Assembly (NCBI GenBank): GCA_947497895.1
Contig: CANMIL010000005.1
Location: 1-64,000 of the forward strand
Length of the DNA stretch: 64,000 bases
Origin: an uncultured Tenacibaculum sp.
Lineage (GTDB): Bacteria > Bacteroidota > Bacteroidia > Flavobacteriales > Flavobacteriaceae
Direction of reading: 5' to 3'
Part shown: positions 1 to 10,200 of the stretch, in pieces
Numbering within the stretch: position 1 is the first letter of the stretch
How the letters are laid out: the number at the start of each line of letters is the position of its first letter
Program-made: the position numbers and the translations under genes
The notes under the pieces: model-generated
Seen by the model: only the letters and a program-made list of their open reading frames with translations
Database searches by the model: none
What the model was told of the DNA's origin: nothing

Positions 1-3
1 ACT

Positions 4-76
4 GGTGCCTTAGCTCAGTTGGTAGAGCAAAGGACTGAAAATCCTTGTGTCCCTGGTTCGATTCCTGGAGGCACCA
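4..76 (+). tRNA. tRNA-Phe (GAA)
   Basis: Full cloverleaf can be drawn. The acceptor stem pairs GGTGCCT with AGGCACC, there is a D-arm GCTC/GAGC, a five-pair anticodon stem AAGGA/TCCTT around the loop CTGAAAA giving anticodon GAA, and a T-arm containing GGTTCGATTCC. The discriminator base is A76. The CCA end is not fully encoded (CCT follows), so it would be added after transcription. A strong terminator follows at once. Confidence 0.97.
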
Positions 77-81
77 CCTAG

Positions 82-112
82 AAAGCCTAAACATATATGT
101 TTAGGCTTTTTT
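82..112 (+). terminator. Intrinsic terminator after tRNA-Phe
   Basis: A 13-bp near-perfect palindrome (82-94 pairs with 97-109, 2-base loop) ends in a run of six T. It lies 6 bases after the tRNA and 48 bases before the end of the opposing membrane-protein gene. Because it is symmetrical it could also act on the minus strand, where an A/T-rich tail is also present. Confidence 0.85.
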
Positions 113-159
113 ATTTCCCATAAACCAACAGATATAGTTTATGAATATGTTTTTTAATT

Positions 160-894
160 CTAGGTTTTATTTTTAGATATTTCCTTCTCTTTTTCACTCG
201 GTTTTTTCCATAATTTAAGGGCGAACCCTATTTGTAAATAATTAAAGTCATAATTAATTACTTTATCACTATACGTATTCGTTCTATTGGTAATACTTTT
301 TGAATATCTCGCTGTAATACTAAAATTATCTGTTAAATCAACTCCAATACCTCCCATCAAGTTTATCCCTGAATTTCCAATAAATGTTCTATCCAAAATT
401 ACATCAAACATAGGTCCCACTTGAATTGAAATAGCTTCGTTGATGTAATATTTAAAAGCAAGAGGAATAGTGACTGTATTAAAATCGACCCCTTCACTAA
501 AGGACATGGTGTACAAAAACTCAGGTTGTACAGAAAATTTATCTGACAATTCTACATCAGCAAAAAAACCAATTAAAAAACCACTATTATCGTATTGACC
601 TGCATCAACACTAGGTTTAGAGATAGAATACCCCGTATTATTATATCCTATTATAATACCTTTATCATCAATGCAATTACAATTATTATCTTGGGCTTTC
701 ATTATACCACAACTCAAGTTCACGAATAGAATAAGAGCTACCCTATACAATACAACTATTTGTATTGGTTTAATAATATAATTTTCTTGTATACTTTCTA
801 CCAAATAACTCAAAGCTGTGCTATAATTTGTAATTTTCCTGTTTACTGAAGAATTAGTGCTTTTTTTCATATTAAACTCTATTAAATTCACCAT
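160..894 (-). CDS. Outer-membrane beta-barrel protein (porin-like)
   Basis: A 244-residue protein whose second half looks like a small outer-membrane beta-barrel of the kind common in Bacteroidetes (OmpW/OMP_b-brl type). It has alternating hydrophobic strands, a phrase like GPMFDVILDR, a GGIGVDLTDNFSITARYS strand-turn-strand, and a strand near the C-terminus. A hydrophobic signal-like segment ends in MKAQ near residue 68, so about 40 residues sit in front of an ordinary signal peptide. The chosen ATG may therefore be too far upstream; no clear ribosome-binding site decides it. The substrate is unknown. It is convergent with tRNA-Phe and has no operon partner. The barrel assignment is from pattern, not from a search. 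Confidence 0.65.
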   Translation of the reverse strand: MVNLIEFNMKKSTNSSVNRKITNYSTALSYLVESIQENYIIKPIQIVVLYRVALILFVNLSCGIMKAQDNNCNCIDDKGIIIGYNNTGYSISKPSVDAGQYDNSGFLIGFFADVELSDKFSVQPEFLYTMSFSEGVDFNTVTIPLAFKYYINEAISIQVGPMFDVILDRTFIGNSGINLMGGIGVDLTDNFSITARYSKSITNRTNTYSDKVINYDFNYLQIGFALKLWKKPSEKEKEISKNKT

Positions 895-1876
895 GTTTCA
901 CAAAACACAGTTTTAAACGTTAAACATTTTAAGCAATAATTAATAGATAAGTTTTCGAAATAGAAGATACCCACAAAAAGAATTTCAACTCGTTATCTAC
1001 ATTAACAAAAATGTACTCCTTTAATTTATAAAAGCCTCAAAAAACATAAAAAAAGACGTTTTAAAAAAACAAGTCAATTCTCCAATTATTAATGAAAAAT
1101 TGACAATCGAAAATTTTAAAATATTGGAAAACATTTGCAAAGAAAACTTAATATGAATCAGTAACTCTCTCTTTAAAAACTTTTTATCGCTCTAAAACCT
1201 TTAGAACAATAATAAGATCAAACAAAGTCCTACTGCAAACACACCAAAATCCCATACTATATTAAGTAAAACATGAAGTGAAAACTTTCATATAATTAAC
1301 TGAACACCAAAATATTAATTATGAGAACACCTTCATTACTAAATTTATAGGTAATGTCGAAATCAAGACAGTAACAACAATTATTTAGATATACCTTTAA
1401 GTAATTCAAAAAGTTACTGTTAATATGTTACTTTTTATGTGTTTTAAATTCTTAAAATTAAGGGGTTATTTTTTTGAATGAATAACACATAAATATCATA
1501 GAAATCTTAAACAACTAGGAATTGAATATTATTAGATTTTTAATGTACACATTAACTTTTACTTATTTATTGTTTGAATTAAGATATACGTTCGGTCAAA
1601 TAAGCACACTTCATTAAAGTAGTCTATAATTTTTGGGGACCTAAAAAAAGTTATTAGATAATGAAGGGGTTACATATACATATCATCTAAGGTAAATATT
1701 TGACCTAAAATTTTAATACATCTGGTCAATCATGTAATAATTACTATTTCTAATTTCTGTAATTATGACATTTTGGATCAGATGTTTTTAAAAACTTATT
1801 TTAATCATTATTGATAACCACAGAACAACTAACACAAACTCAAACTTATGAAGTTTTATAGTCTCCCTTATTACTT
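895..1876. other. Gene-poor AT-rich spacer
   Basis: I see no convincing gene here on either strand. A stretch near 1040-1155 on the plus strand reads as about 43 residues of protein-like sequence (KKDVLKKQVNSPIINEKL and onward) with no start codon. It may be a worn gene remnant, but this is not secure. Confidence 0.4.
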
Positions 1877-1960
1877 CACCCAGGAAGTACTCGTGTAGTC
1901 TTTTGATTATTGTATTTTCCCATGTTACCATTACAATATGCTTTCTGGGTGTTTTCTTTT
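1877..1960 (+). terminator. Long-loop hairpin with T-tract
   Basis: CACCCAGGAAG (1877-1887) pairs with CTTTCTGGGTG (1941-1951) at 10 of 11 positions, followed by TTTTCTTTT. The 53-base loop is longer than usual. It looks like an intrinsic terminator or the 3' end of a small RNA on the plus strand, yet no plus-strand gene precedes it. Confidence 0.45.
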
Positions 1961-2409
1961 ATTTCACCTTGTACGACTTCAAACTCCACTTTTCTTCATT
2001 TATTTTTTTTAGAACATTATTCTTAAAAATGAGTACTAACAACAATATTTAATCTTTTACTTTTACAGTGATTATATGGTTTTAAAGTTGAATGATCATA
2101 ATTATCCTCTCATAAGATAATTCATTTACATTCTACTACATACCTCAGGGTTAAACCTAACTGGTTTTCATATAGCAAAGTATGGTTTAACCTTTATTAT
2201 TATTGTTTCCGAATTATGTGTTATTCGTTTCTTATCTATTAATAACATCATTAAGACTACATTTAAATTAACACATTTTTTGGATTCAATAATAATATAA
2301 AAAGAGTTCTTTGATACCAAACACTAATATTTAATAATCTTGGATAAAATAGAAAATGGTACCAAGGTTTTATTTTTTAAAGAACAATCAAACAAATAGA
2401 TCAGAAAAG
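1961..2409. other. Gene-poor spacer with a further inverted repeat
   Basis: No gene is seen. GGTTAAACC near 2149 and GGTTTAACC near 2184 form an inverted repeat with a loop of about 26 bases, followed by TTTATTATTATTG. This may be a third plus-strand hairpin of unknown role. Confidence 0.35.
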
Positions 2410-2490
2410 AAACATCTGATGCATACCAAATATTCAAGAAAATCTTTCTTATACCCACTTTAATTTTCTTGTACATCAGATGTTTTATTT
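2410..2490 (+). terminator. Two-tier hairpin with T-rich tail
   Basis: An outer 12-bp perfect stem (AAACATCTGATG at 2410-2421 with CATCAGATGTTT at 2474-2485) encloses a second 9-bp perfect stem (CAAGAAAAT at 2435-2443 with ATTTTCTTG at 2463-2471). A TTTTATTT tail follows. This is a strong plus-strand terminator or a small structured RNA, again without an upstream gene. Confidence 0.5.
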
Positions 2491-2613
2491 ACTACTAAAA
2501 CTGAATAAATATTTTTATAGTTTCCTCCCATAATTATCTGCTAAATATTAGCGGGGAAATAGCAAACAATAAACTATAATTAACATAAAGAGCTATTTCA
2601 TTTGTAAGTATTA

Positions 2614-2745
2614 TTATTGTTTCCAGAAGACATGGTCAATAATTTCGAAAATGACACGCATTTCTACGAACAATACTTTGTCATTTGGATTCAATGATAA
2701 TACATTTACACATAAATCTCGACAATCATTTAATTCTTCCTGCAT
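2614..2745 (-). CDS. Possible 43-residue small protein
   Basis: A short frame starts with ATG 7-8 bases after an unusually strong Shine-Dalgarno-like AGAAGGAGG, which stands out in a phylum that seldom uses one. The product begins MQEELNDCRDLCVNVLSL and ends HVFWKQ. It is acidic at the N-terminus and has two cysteines and an amphipathic C-terminal half, with no signal peptide. I do not recognise the family. It lies in an otherwise gene-free stretch downstream of the AraC-type gene on the same strand. The ribosome-binding site is the main support; conservation is unknown. Confidence 0.4.
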   Translation of the reverse strand: MQEELNDCRDLCVNVLSLNPNDKVLFVEMRVIFEIIDHVFWKQ

Positions 2746-2830
2746 TTTTTTTCCTCCTTCTATCCTACAATACAAATAATAAACTGTACTCAGCTATTAC
2801 AAATAATAATACTGGTGTTCTCCACAATTC

Positions 2831-2866
2831 TAAAAACAAAAATCACCTAAACTAACGTTCAGGTGA
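2831..2866 (-). terminator. Intrinsic terminator downstream of the AraC-type gene
   Basis: On the minus strand TCACCTGAAC and GTTTAGGTGA form a 10-bp stem with one mismatch and a 4-base loop, followed by TTTTTGTTTTT. It sits about 330 bases after the AraC-type gene stop and just upstream of the small ORF on the same strand. It would separate those two transcripts. Confidence 0.7.
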
Positions 2867-3194
2867 CTCTCTAGGTTAAAGCAAACAAACCCATGCATAG
2901 GTTGCGAATAAAGGGGTTATACAATATTTTAATTAATTAACTTCCCAAAAAATCAGTTTATAGCTTGTTTTAAATGATTTCGCTATTTCTCTGACAACTC
3001 CCATTGTCCCCCTTTAAACATGAAGCAAATATACAATTGAACGAGTGTTCAAAAAATGGACAAAAGTTCTTAAAATAAGGATCATAACAACTAAAGAATA
3101 TTTCATTATAAGTCACTAGAAAAAAGATTACCGATTCATTGTTCCTAATGTTGATATCCAACAATGTTATTAATTAAAATATAACAACGAATCA
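2867..3194. other. 3' untranslated region of the AraC-type gene
   Basis: This stretch lies between the AraC-type stop and its terminator. A 64-codon frame within it has no recognisable features and is not called. Nothing else is seen. Confidence 0.4.
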
Positions 3195-4040
3195 TTATAA
3201 AAAATTCTTTCTGAACTGAGAAGGAGATAATTTTGCATCCTTCTTAAAAACTCTTGTAAAATAGAGAGGATCGTTATAACCTAAATCAAAAGCAATTTCT
3301 TTCACACTTTTTTTTGTAAAAACTAGCCGTCTCTTAGCCTCTAAAACGATACGCTTTCGAATAAAGTCACCAGGTGTTTGACTTCCTATATTATTAAAGT
3401 GTTTTGTTAAAGACTTAGGAGACACTCCTAATAACTTAGCATAGTCATTAACTTTATGGAAGTTCTTAAAATTTTGCTCTACCAAAACACTAAAGTTCCG
3501 AAACAGCTCAGTTTCAATTGTATTATTTATTTCAGAATATTCATCTTTCATTCTTAGAGAATATACCAACATTTGTTTCAAATAAGCATGTAACATATCA
3601 TGCTTAGCTGCCTTTTCTTTAGAGAATTCACCAATTATTTTTTGCAGAATAGAAACCAATCTTTTGGTATTTTTCTTACTAGGAGAAATGAATGGATTTT
3701 CGTATATATTATTAAATAAAACACCATTACAACCAACATTTGCATCATGCACTTCCAGACAGTAAAAATCTTCGACAAAACTTATTACATAGGCCTCTTC
3801 TACACTTTCTTTCTTTACAGATAATGTTTGCCCTGGAGATAAAAAAAACAATATATTTTCTTTGAACTCATAATCTTCAAAATTGATATTATACACCCCA
3901 TTCCCCTTACGAATCCAAACCATCTTAAAGCACTCTTTCTCATCAAGGTAATCAATTGCCTCATCATCGGTCTTAATTGTTTTTAAAGAAAAAACATTTT
4001 TAAAACTATACACTCCTTTTTCTATATTACTCATAAACAA
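3195..4040 (-). CDS. AraC-family transcriptional regulator
   Basis: A 281-residue protein. Residues about 1-150 are a beta-rich sensory region of the AraC cupin type (FFLSPGQTL resembles the end of such a domain). Residues about 180-281 are the double helix-turn-helix: first helix pair around NDYAKLLGVSPKSLTKHFN, second around SVKEIAFDLGYNDPLYFTRVFKK, ending in SPSQFRKNF, the hallmark of the family. The ATG at MFMSN is used; the Met two residues later is equally possible. It is transcribed leftwards behind the metalloprotease gene (126-base gap, same strand) and may regulate it or a surface locus; that link is inferred from position only. Confidence 0.9.
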   Translation of the reverse strand: MFMSNIEKGVYSFKNVFSLKTIKTDDEAIDYLDEKECFKMVWIRKGNGVYNINFEDYEFKENILFFLSPGQTLSVKKESVEEAYVISFVEDFYCLEVHDANVGCNGVLFNNIYENPFISPSKKNTKRLVSILQKIIGEFSKEKAAKHDMLHAYLKQMLVYSLRMKDEYSEINNTIETELFRNFSVLVEQNFKNFHKVNDYAKLLGVSPKSLTKHFNNIGSQTPGDFIRKRIVLEAKRRLVFTKKSVKEIAFDLGYNDPLYFTRVFKKDAKLSPSQFRKNFL

Positions 4041-4166
4041 AATTTCAAATCAACTAACAATGGTTATTCATAAAACATGTAACCCCTTGTAAAAAAAACC
4101 AATTACAGCTTTATACATAAGTTAATCGTTTCCTTATCTAACCCTAACTAAAAAAACAACTTTCAT

Positions 4167-5918
4167 TTATTCTTTTTCCCATGAAGTTAAAATGGTTTCC
4201 ATATTTGGTAAACCATTGATATTAGCATCAGGAGTTTTTAAAACCTCCACCTTCGTTACTTCTCCATCTGATGCTAATAAGTTTACAGCTTTGGTAACAA
4301 AGGTTTTGGGGTCCGTTTCCGGTAAGGTATCATCAAAATTCATTCCCAGCATTATATACTTAACAATGCCTCCTTGCGTAATTTTTAAAGTAAAATCACA
4401 CCCTCTATCTCCACAAAAATTGTCTGCTGCATTTCTATCCGCTTCAACTCTTGGATCAAAAAGAGGGATCATACCACTGGTATATGGACCAACAGGAGGG
4501 TACGCTATATTTGCTTCTGGTGTTGCGTTACTAATAGAAGTCATAACACTTACCACCTGTTGATTCCGTTGCGTTGGAAAAGAAACGTTTCCATCATTAT
4601 TAATTCTAAGGGTGTAATCACCAGTAGCATCGTCCCACAGATAGTATTCTCCATTTTTATAAACTACCAAGAGATTTTCCATGTAATCTCTGGCTTGATT
4701 TACGGAATAATCGGAAAAATGATTCGTTAAATATCCAGATTCTTTAAATTTATCCCCGCCTCCTTGCATAGGATCATTTTTATAGGTTAAAGGGGTTACA
4801 TCGTTTTGGGTTGGAGGAATAAACCTTCTTTGTACACTATCATACATCCAAATTGGACCAGAATGTGTTCCTCTATATGTATCAGGGGCTTTTATTCCAT
4901 GCATATCGCCTTTATATGGGTAATTATCAACAGCCGCCCAATGCGGCAGTGATAATCCATGTCCAAATTCATGTAAAAAAACACCAAGGTGTCCCCTTCT
5001 TTGCACTCCTCTAAATCCACCAGCAACACCTTTCTGATGACGATCTGTATAACTCCAAGATGTACTAAAATATTTCACTCTATTATAATATCTACCCGCT
5101 GCGGTTAGCAGTGCTACGTTCCATTGAGTAGCGGTAGTATTATGAGCCGTAAACTCAGAACCGATCTTTGAAATATAATCACCCAATGAAGAAACCCTAG
5201 CTGCTTTCACCGACGCTCCAGCTGGACCACTATAATGCGGAGGTACTGATATTTCTTTAAACAAAATATTCGGAATATTTTGAACACGCATTTCGGCTGA
5301 AGGTACTTTCAATGCAAATTCTTCCTCCCATCCGTTAGAAAAATCAGTACTTTGTATTTCAAAAGCATTAATTTCAAAATTGGTCATATATATACGATTT
5401 GGTGCTCCTATTTTTAAAGTGTTATACTCTTTTTTCTTATTTCCCGACACAATCGATAATTTCATATTAGGTTTTACCCATTCTTTTGGTATAACTCCTG
5501 TAAAACTATCATCAAAACTATGAACCACTTCACCTATATTCTTATTAAAACTTTGAGGTAAATTGGAAGGTCCTGAGAGTATAATTGTATTAGAACTACC
5601 ATTTGACTCAACAATTGCTTTAACCTCAGGTGAACTAACTTCTTCTGATGAAATCAAATGAGCCTTTATTAAAACCTCTCTTTCCGAAACTAGTTTAAAT
5701 TCCTTATCCGTATTTGGTACTTTGTAATTAGGTTCAAACACATGGGTTTGCGCCAAATACACAGCCTCAATATCTAAATTAACCTCTTCAGTATTATTAT
5801 TTTCATTTTCGCCAGCACTCCCCACAAAATCATCCTTTTCACACGCTGTTAACATTACATAGCCTACAATAAGCAATATTTTATATATGCTATATTTCTG
5901 ATTATTATTTTTTCTCAT
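4167..5918 (-). CDS. Secreted zinc metalloprotease lipoprotein (M66/metzincin-like)
   Basis: A 583-residue protein. A lipoprotein signal ends in LTAC with the lipidation cysteine at residue 26, followed by an Asn/Glu-rich linker. The catalytic signature HEFGHGLSLPH has zinc ligands His316, His320 and His326 and the general base Glu317, matching the metzincin HExxHxxxxxH pattern. Downstream NDPMQGGG and HFSDYS resemble the Met-turn and C-terminal region of M66 (StcE/TagA) peptidases. Residues 40-200 look like beta-sandwich domains. It probably acts on the cell surface against protein or glycoprotein; the substrate cannot be read from the sequence. It is followed by an AraC-type regulator and preceded by a decayed gene that ends 3 bases before its start. 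Confidence 0.85.
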   Translation of the reverse strand: MRKNNNQKYSIYKILLIVGYVMLTACEKDDFVGSAGENENNNTEEVNLDIEAVYLAQTHVFEPNYKVPNTDKEFKLVSEREVLIKAHLISSEEVSSPEVKAIVESNGSSNTIILSGPSNLPQSFNKNIGEVVHSFDDSFTGVIPKEWVKPNMKLSIVSGNKKKEYNTLKIGAPNRIYMTNFEINAFEIQSTDFSNGWEEEFALKVPSAEMRVQNIPNILFKEISVPPHYSGPAGASVKAARVSSLGDYISKIGSEFTAHNTTATQWNVALLTAAGRYYNRVKYFSTSWSYTDRHQKGVAGGFRGVQRRGHLGVFLHEFGHGLSLPHWAAVDNYPYKGDMHGIKAPDTYRGTHSGPIWMYDSVQRRFIPPTQNDVTPLTYKNDPMQGGGDKFKESGYLTNHFSDYSVNQARDYMENLLVVYKNGEYYLWDDATGDYTLRINNDGNVSFPTQRNQQVVSVMTSISNATPEANIAYPPVGPYTSGMIPLFDPRVEADRNAADNFCGDRGCDFTLKITQGGIVKYIMLGMNFDDTLPETDPKTFVTKAVNLLASDGEVTKVEVLKTPDANINGLPNMETILTSWEKE

Positions 5919-5920
5919 TT

Positions 5921-6200
5921 TTATATGTTTTTTATTATTAACTGTAAAAGGCCCTTGGAACCATTTGCCTCTGATTTATTTTCAAATCCATTTAAGTGAA
6001 TTCTATACAATCCATTATTTAAATCTCTCAGAAATTCTGAATTTGTCAGATCGAATAGAGTCGAGATTCCACTCTTTTAGTTTGAATATACTTCTTGGCT
6101 ACTTCGTAGAATCCCCTTATCAAAATAAAATTTGACGCCATGTAATTCTCCAGGTGACATCTCAGCTCTAAACAAACAATACACTTCATATACAGGTAAA
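5921..6200 (-). pseudogene. Decayed gene fragment upstream of the metalloprotease
   Basis: Minus-strand translation shows protein-like sequence that changes frame. One stretch reads VYEVYCLFRAEMSPGELHG and continues to a stop. After a frame change it resumes as DLTNSEFLRDLNNGLYRIH and runs to a stop at 5921-5923, two bases before the metalloprotease ATG. At least one frameshift is needed, and the 5' end is cut off where the palindromic repeat begins at 6201. I do not recognise the family. It probably was the first gene of an operon with the metalloprotease. Confidence 0.5.
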
Positions 6201-6307
6201 TGAACTGCCCCAATGCAAGCATACGGGGTATCTGTCGGATTCATAATTTTATATTTCGAGGCGAGCCTCGGGGAATTAAACCCTTGGCTATCGCCCTGCG
6301 ATTAAAT
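6201..6307. repeat. Palindromic repeat element, intact copy
   Basis: About 107 bp with two hairpins: CCCCAATGC/GCATACGGGG near 6207-6228 and CGAGGC-GA-GCCTCG near 6257-6270, ending CCCTGCGATTAAA. It is far more GC-rich than its surroundings. A diverged copy is at 12735-12841 and a fragment at 15539-15561. The paired hairpins recall REP-type elements or the ends of IS200/IS605-like transposons; no transposase is present in the window. Confidence 0.75.
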
Positions 6308-7211
6308 CTTATCTGTGTCGAACTATTGTTATTCACTCACGACTGGAACAAATTTTTCATATACCTATTCCTTTGGAAAGTAGAAAAATGAAAAAAACTA
6401 TGGTCAGATACCCTGTACACACCAAGTTCTATTAAACAAATATGTCTTCTTATGAAAATTTTCGAAACTGAAATGTTTCTTATCTGCGGTTATATACCAA
6501 CGATTCTTTTTCCAAATTAATTGGATGCTAATAAATCTTATATTCATTTAAAATCTACTTTTAATATTATTACTTGGTCTTTAAGTAAAAGACATGTTTT
6601 TCACATTATAAAAAGCAAATCATTGGCAGTGGTTATTTTCATGATAAAATTAGATAATTAAAAACCTTATTATCAGAATAAAGAAAAGGAAAATGTTCTT
6701 TTTTAGAAAAGCGAGGTACTTCAAAAGAATATTATCGTACACTTAACCTAAAACCAACTAAAAACATAAATATCAACACATTGATCCTTCATGTATTTTA
6801 ATAATTTTATTAGCTATTAATTTTATCTTAATATATCAGACTGGATGCTTCTATATATTTATGACGACAACGAATGAAAGAGCTAAAAATCTAAAACATT
6901 ATGAAATTTGGATAAATAAACACTTTCTGAAATACACAAGTATAAAAACTATGACGCATAGCATCTGAAAATTTACCCCTAAGAGATTAAAAACACCATT
7001 TTTTCACTCAATACTCTTTCCTTTTTTATTTTAAAAAAATAAAGTATTTAAATATTACAATTGAGTCGTATATAAATATTTTGAAAACATTTATATGATT
7101 TTTGTGTTTAATTTAATCATGTAATTAACATTAATTTGTAGGCTATTACCCCAAAACCTTAGATCCTAGTCCCTCAACTATTATAATTATAAAATCTTAT
7201 AGACTACAAAG
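6308..7211. other. Spacer upstream of the giant repeat protein
   Basis: No convincing gene is seen. A 35-codon frame beginning ATGACGACAACG near 6860 is too short to support. The last 70 bases should hold the promoter for the gene at 7212 but I cannot point to a clear TAnnTTTG box. Confidence 0.35.
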
Positions 7212-10200
7212 ATGAAAAAAGTATTTAGAGAGGGAGTTATTATGTTTACCGTAATAACACTAGGACTTGTTACAAGTTATTCACAAGTTGGTATCGGAAT
7301 AGCGTTACCTAATAAATCCGCCCAATTGGATATTGTATCAAATAACAGAGGACTGTTAATTCCTCGAATCGCCTTAACAAGTATATCCGACAGCACTTCT
7401 ATTACCAATGGAAACATTGAGAGCCTATTGGTTTACAACACTTCTGATACTTCTGATATTTCTTCAGGGTTCTATTTTTGGAATGGAAATAAATGGCTAA
7501 AAATTTTAAGTTCTGACGACACAATAGCCAACGAAACATTAACAAGCTTAGTAGATAACGGAAATGGAACAATGACGTATAAAGATGAAAACAATGTTTC
7601 AAATACAATACATACTAGTGTTTCGATTGAAAATGGGACTATCGATATTAATGGAGATGGCGTAAATGATGAAAACATCACACTACAAGATGTTATTAAC
7701 AATATTAATCAAGTTATTTCTTCTTATGAAACAACAACTTCACTCATTGATAATAACGACGGTACTATAACCTACACTAATGAAAATGGAATAGAGCAAA
7801 TTATTCCTAAATCAATTTTAATTGATAACGAAAATGGAACCTACACATTTAGAAACAATAATGGTTCAGATGTTTTAATTAACACATATGGATTTAACAT
7901 TTTAAACACCATTCAAGGAAACAAAATAGCTACAGTACATGGAAATGATGGTACTCAAACCAACATCAATGAAACCATAACTTCTCTAACAGGCACTACT
8001 AGCAATGGAAATAATATTGGGACTTATCAAGCTGAAGATGGTACTCAAACTAACATCAACGAAACTATAACTTCTCTAACAGGTACTGCTAGCGATGGGA
8101 ACAATATAGGTACCTATCAAGCTGAAGATGGTACTGAAACTAATATCAATGAAACCATAACTTCTCTAACAGGTACTGCTAGCGATGGAAACAACATAGG
8201 GACTTACCAAGCTGAAGATGGTACTCAAACCAACATCAACGAAACCATAACTTCTCTAACAAGTACTACTAGCAATGGAAATAATATTGGGACTTATCAA
8301 GCTGAAGATGGTACTCAAACTAACATCAACGAAACCATAACTTCTCTAACAGGCACTACTAGCAATGGAAACAACATAGGGACTTACCAAGCTGAAGATG
8401 GTACTCAAACTAACATCAACGAAACCATAACTTCTCTAACAGGTACTGCTAGCAATGGAAACAACATAGGGACTTACCAAGCTGAAGACGGTACTCAAAC
8501 TAATATCAATGAAACCATAACTTCTCTTACAGGCACTACTAGCAATGGAAATAATATTGGTACATATCAAGCTGAAGATGGTACTCAAACTAACATCAAC
8601 GAAACCATAACTTCTCTAACGGGTACTACTAGCAATGGAAACAACATAGGGACTTACCAAGCTGAAGATGGTACTCAAACTAACATCAATGAAACCATAA
8701 CTTCTCTAACAGGTACTGCTAGCAATGGAAACAATATAGGGACTTATCAAGCTGAAGATGGTACTCAAACCAACATCAATGAAACCATAACTTCTCTAAC
8801 AGGTACCGCTAGTGATGGAAATAATATTGGTACATATCAAGCTGAAGATGGTACTCAAACTAACATCAATGAAACCGTAACTTCTCTAACAGGTACTACT
8901 AGCAATGGAAATAACATAGGGACTTATCAAGCTGAAGATGGTACTGAAACTAATATCAATGAAACCATAACTTCTCTAACTGGTACTGCTAGCGATGGCA
9001 ATAACATAGGAACTTATCAAGCTGAGGATGGTACTGAAACTAATATCAACGAAACCATAACTTCTCTAACAGGTACTAATAGCAATGGAAACAATATAGG
9101 GACTTATCAAGCTGAAGATGGTACTCAAACTAACATCAATGAAACCATAACTTCTCTAACAGGTACTGCTAGCAATGGAAACAATATAGGGACTTATCAA
9201 GCTGAAGATGGTACTCAAACCAACATCAATGAAACCATAACTTCTCTAACAGGTACCGCTAGTGATGGAAATAATATTGGTACATATCAAGCTGAAGATG
9301 GTACTCAAACTAACATCAATGAAACCGTAACTTCTCTAACAGGTACTACTAGCAATGGAAATAACATAGGGACTTATCAAGCTGAAGATGGTACTCAAAC
9401 TAACATTAACGAAACCATAACTTCTCTAAGCGATACCGCTAGCGATGGAAATAACATAGGGACTTACCAAGCCGAAGATGGTACTCAAACCAACATCAAT
9501 GAAACCGTAACTTCTCTAACAAGTACTACTAGCAATGGAAATAATATTGGGACTTATCAAGCTGAAGATGGTACTCAAACTAACATCAACGAAACCATAA
9601 CTTCTCTAACAGGTACTGCTAGCAATGGGAACAATATAGGTACATATCAAGCCGAAGATGGTACTCAAACTAACATCAATGAAACCGTAACCTCCCTAAC
9701 ATCATCTTTAACAACCAATAATTTATCTTACACTAATGAAAGCGGTGTTACTAACACTATAATTACACCAAACATATATTCAGCCGACGGCGTATTAAGC
9801 GATAACAGAATTTTATCACAACAAACCAATTCAATTTCTTTTGTATCGTCAGCTGTATCAGGCATAAATCATTTTAGTATTTATGGCCCCACTTTCTCGG
9901 TTAATGCAGCAAACAATAGAATTGGAATTGGAACAAGTGAGCCTACTAGCAAATTACACGTAAAGGGAAATGTAAGAATTGAGGAATTGCCCATTGGAGC
10001 TTCCACAGATCAATTATTAACATCAGATGACAACGGAAATATAGGAAAACTATCAGCTCAGGAAGTATTAAATAAAACCAGCTGGAATTTGGAAGGAAAT
10101 AGTAACACTAACCCTTCTTTAAATTTTATAGGAACGAAAGATAATGAAACTTTAAATTTTAGAGTTAACAATCGAAAATCTGGTAGTATAGGTAATTATT

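Noticed and set aside
1..120. tRNA-Phe as an integration site of a genomic island
   Set aside because: No integrase and no duplicated tRNA 3' end were found in the window.
2970..3164. 64-codon minus-strand frame after the AraC-type gene
   Set aside because: No ribosome-binding site, odd composition, and it lies between the gene and its terminator.
4192..4563. Plus-strand frame of 123 codons within the metalloprotease gene
   Set aside because: It is a shadow of the metalloprotease, which has clear motifs on the other strand.
7950..9720. Regular repeats that might be taken for a CRISPR array
   Set aside because: The units are contiguous, 90 bp, in frame throughout and without unique spacers; they code for a 30-residue protein repeat.
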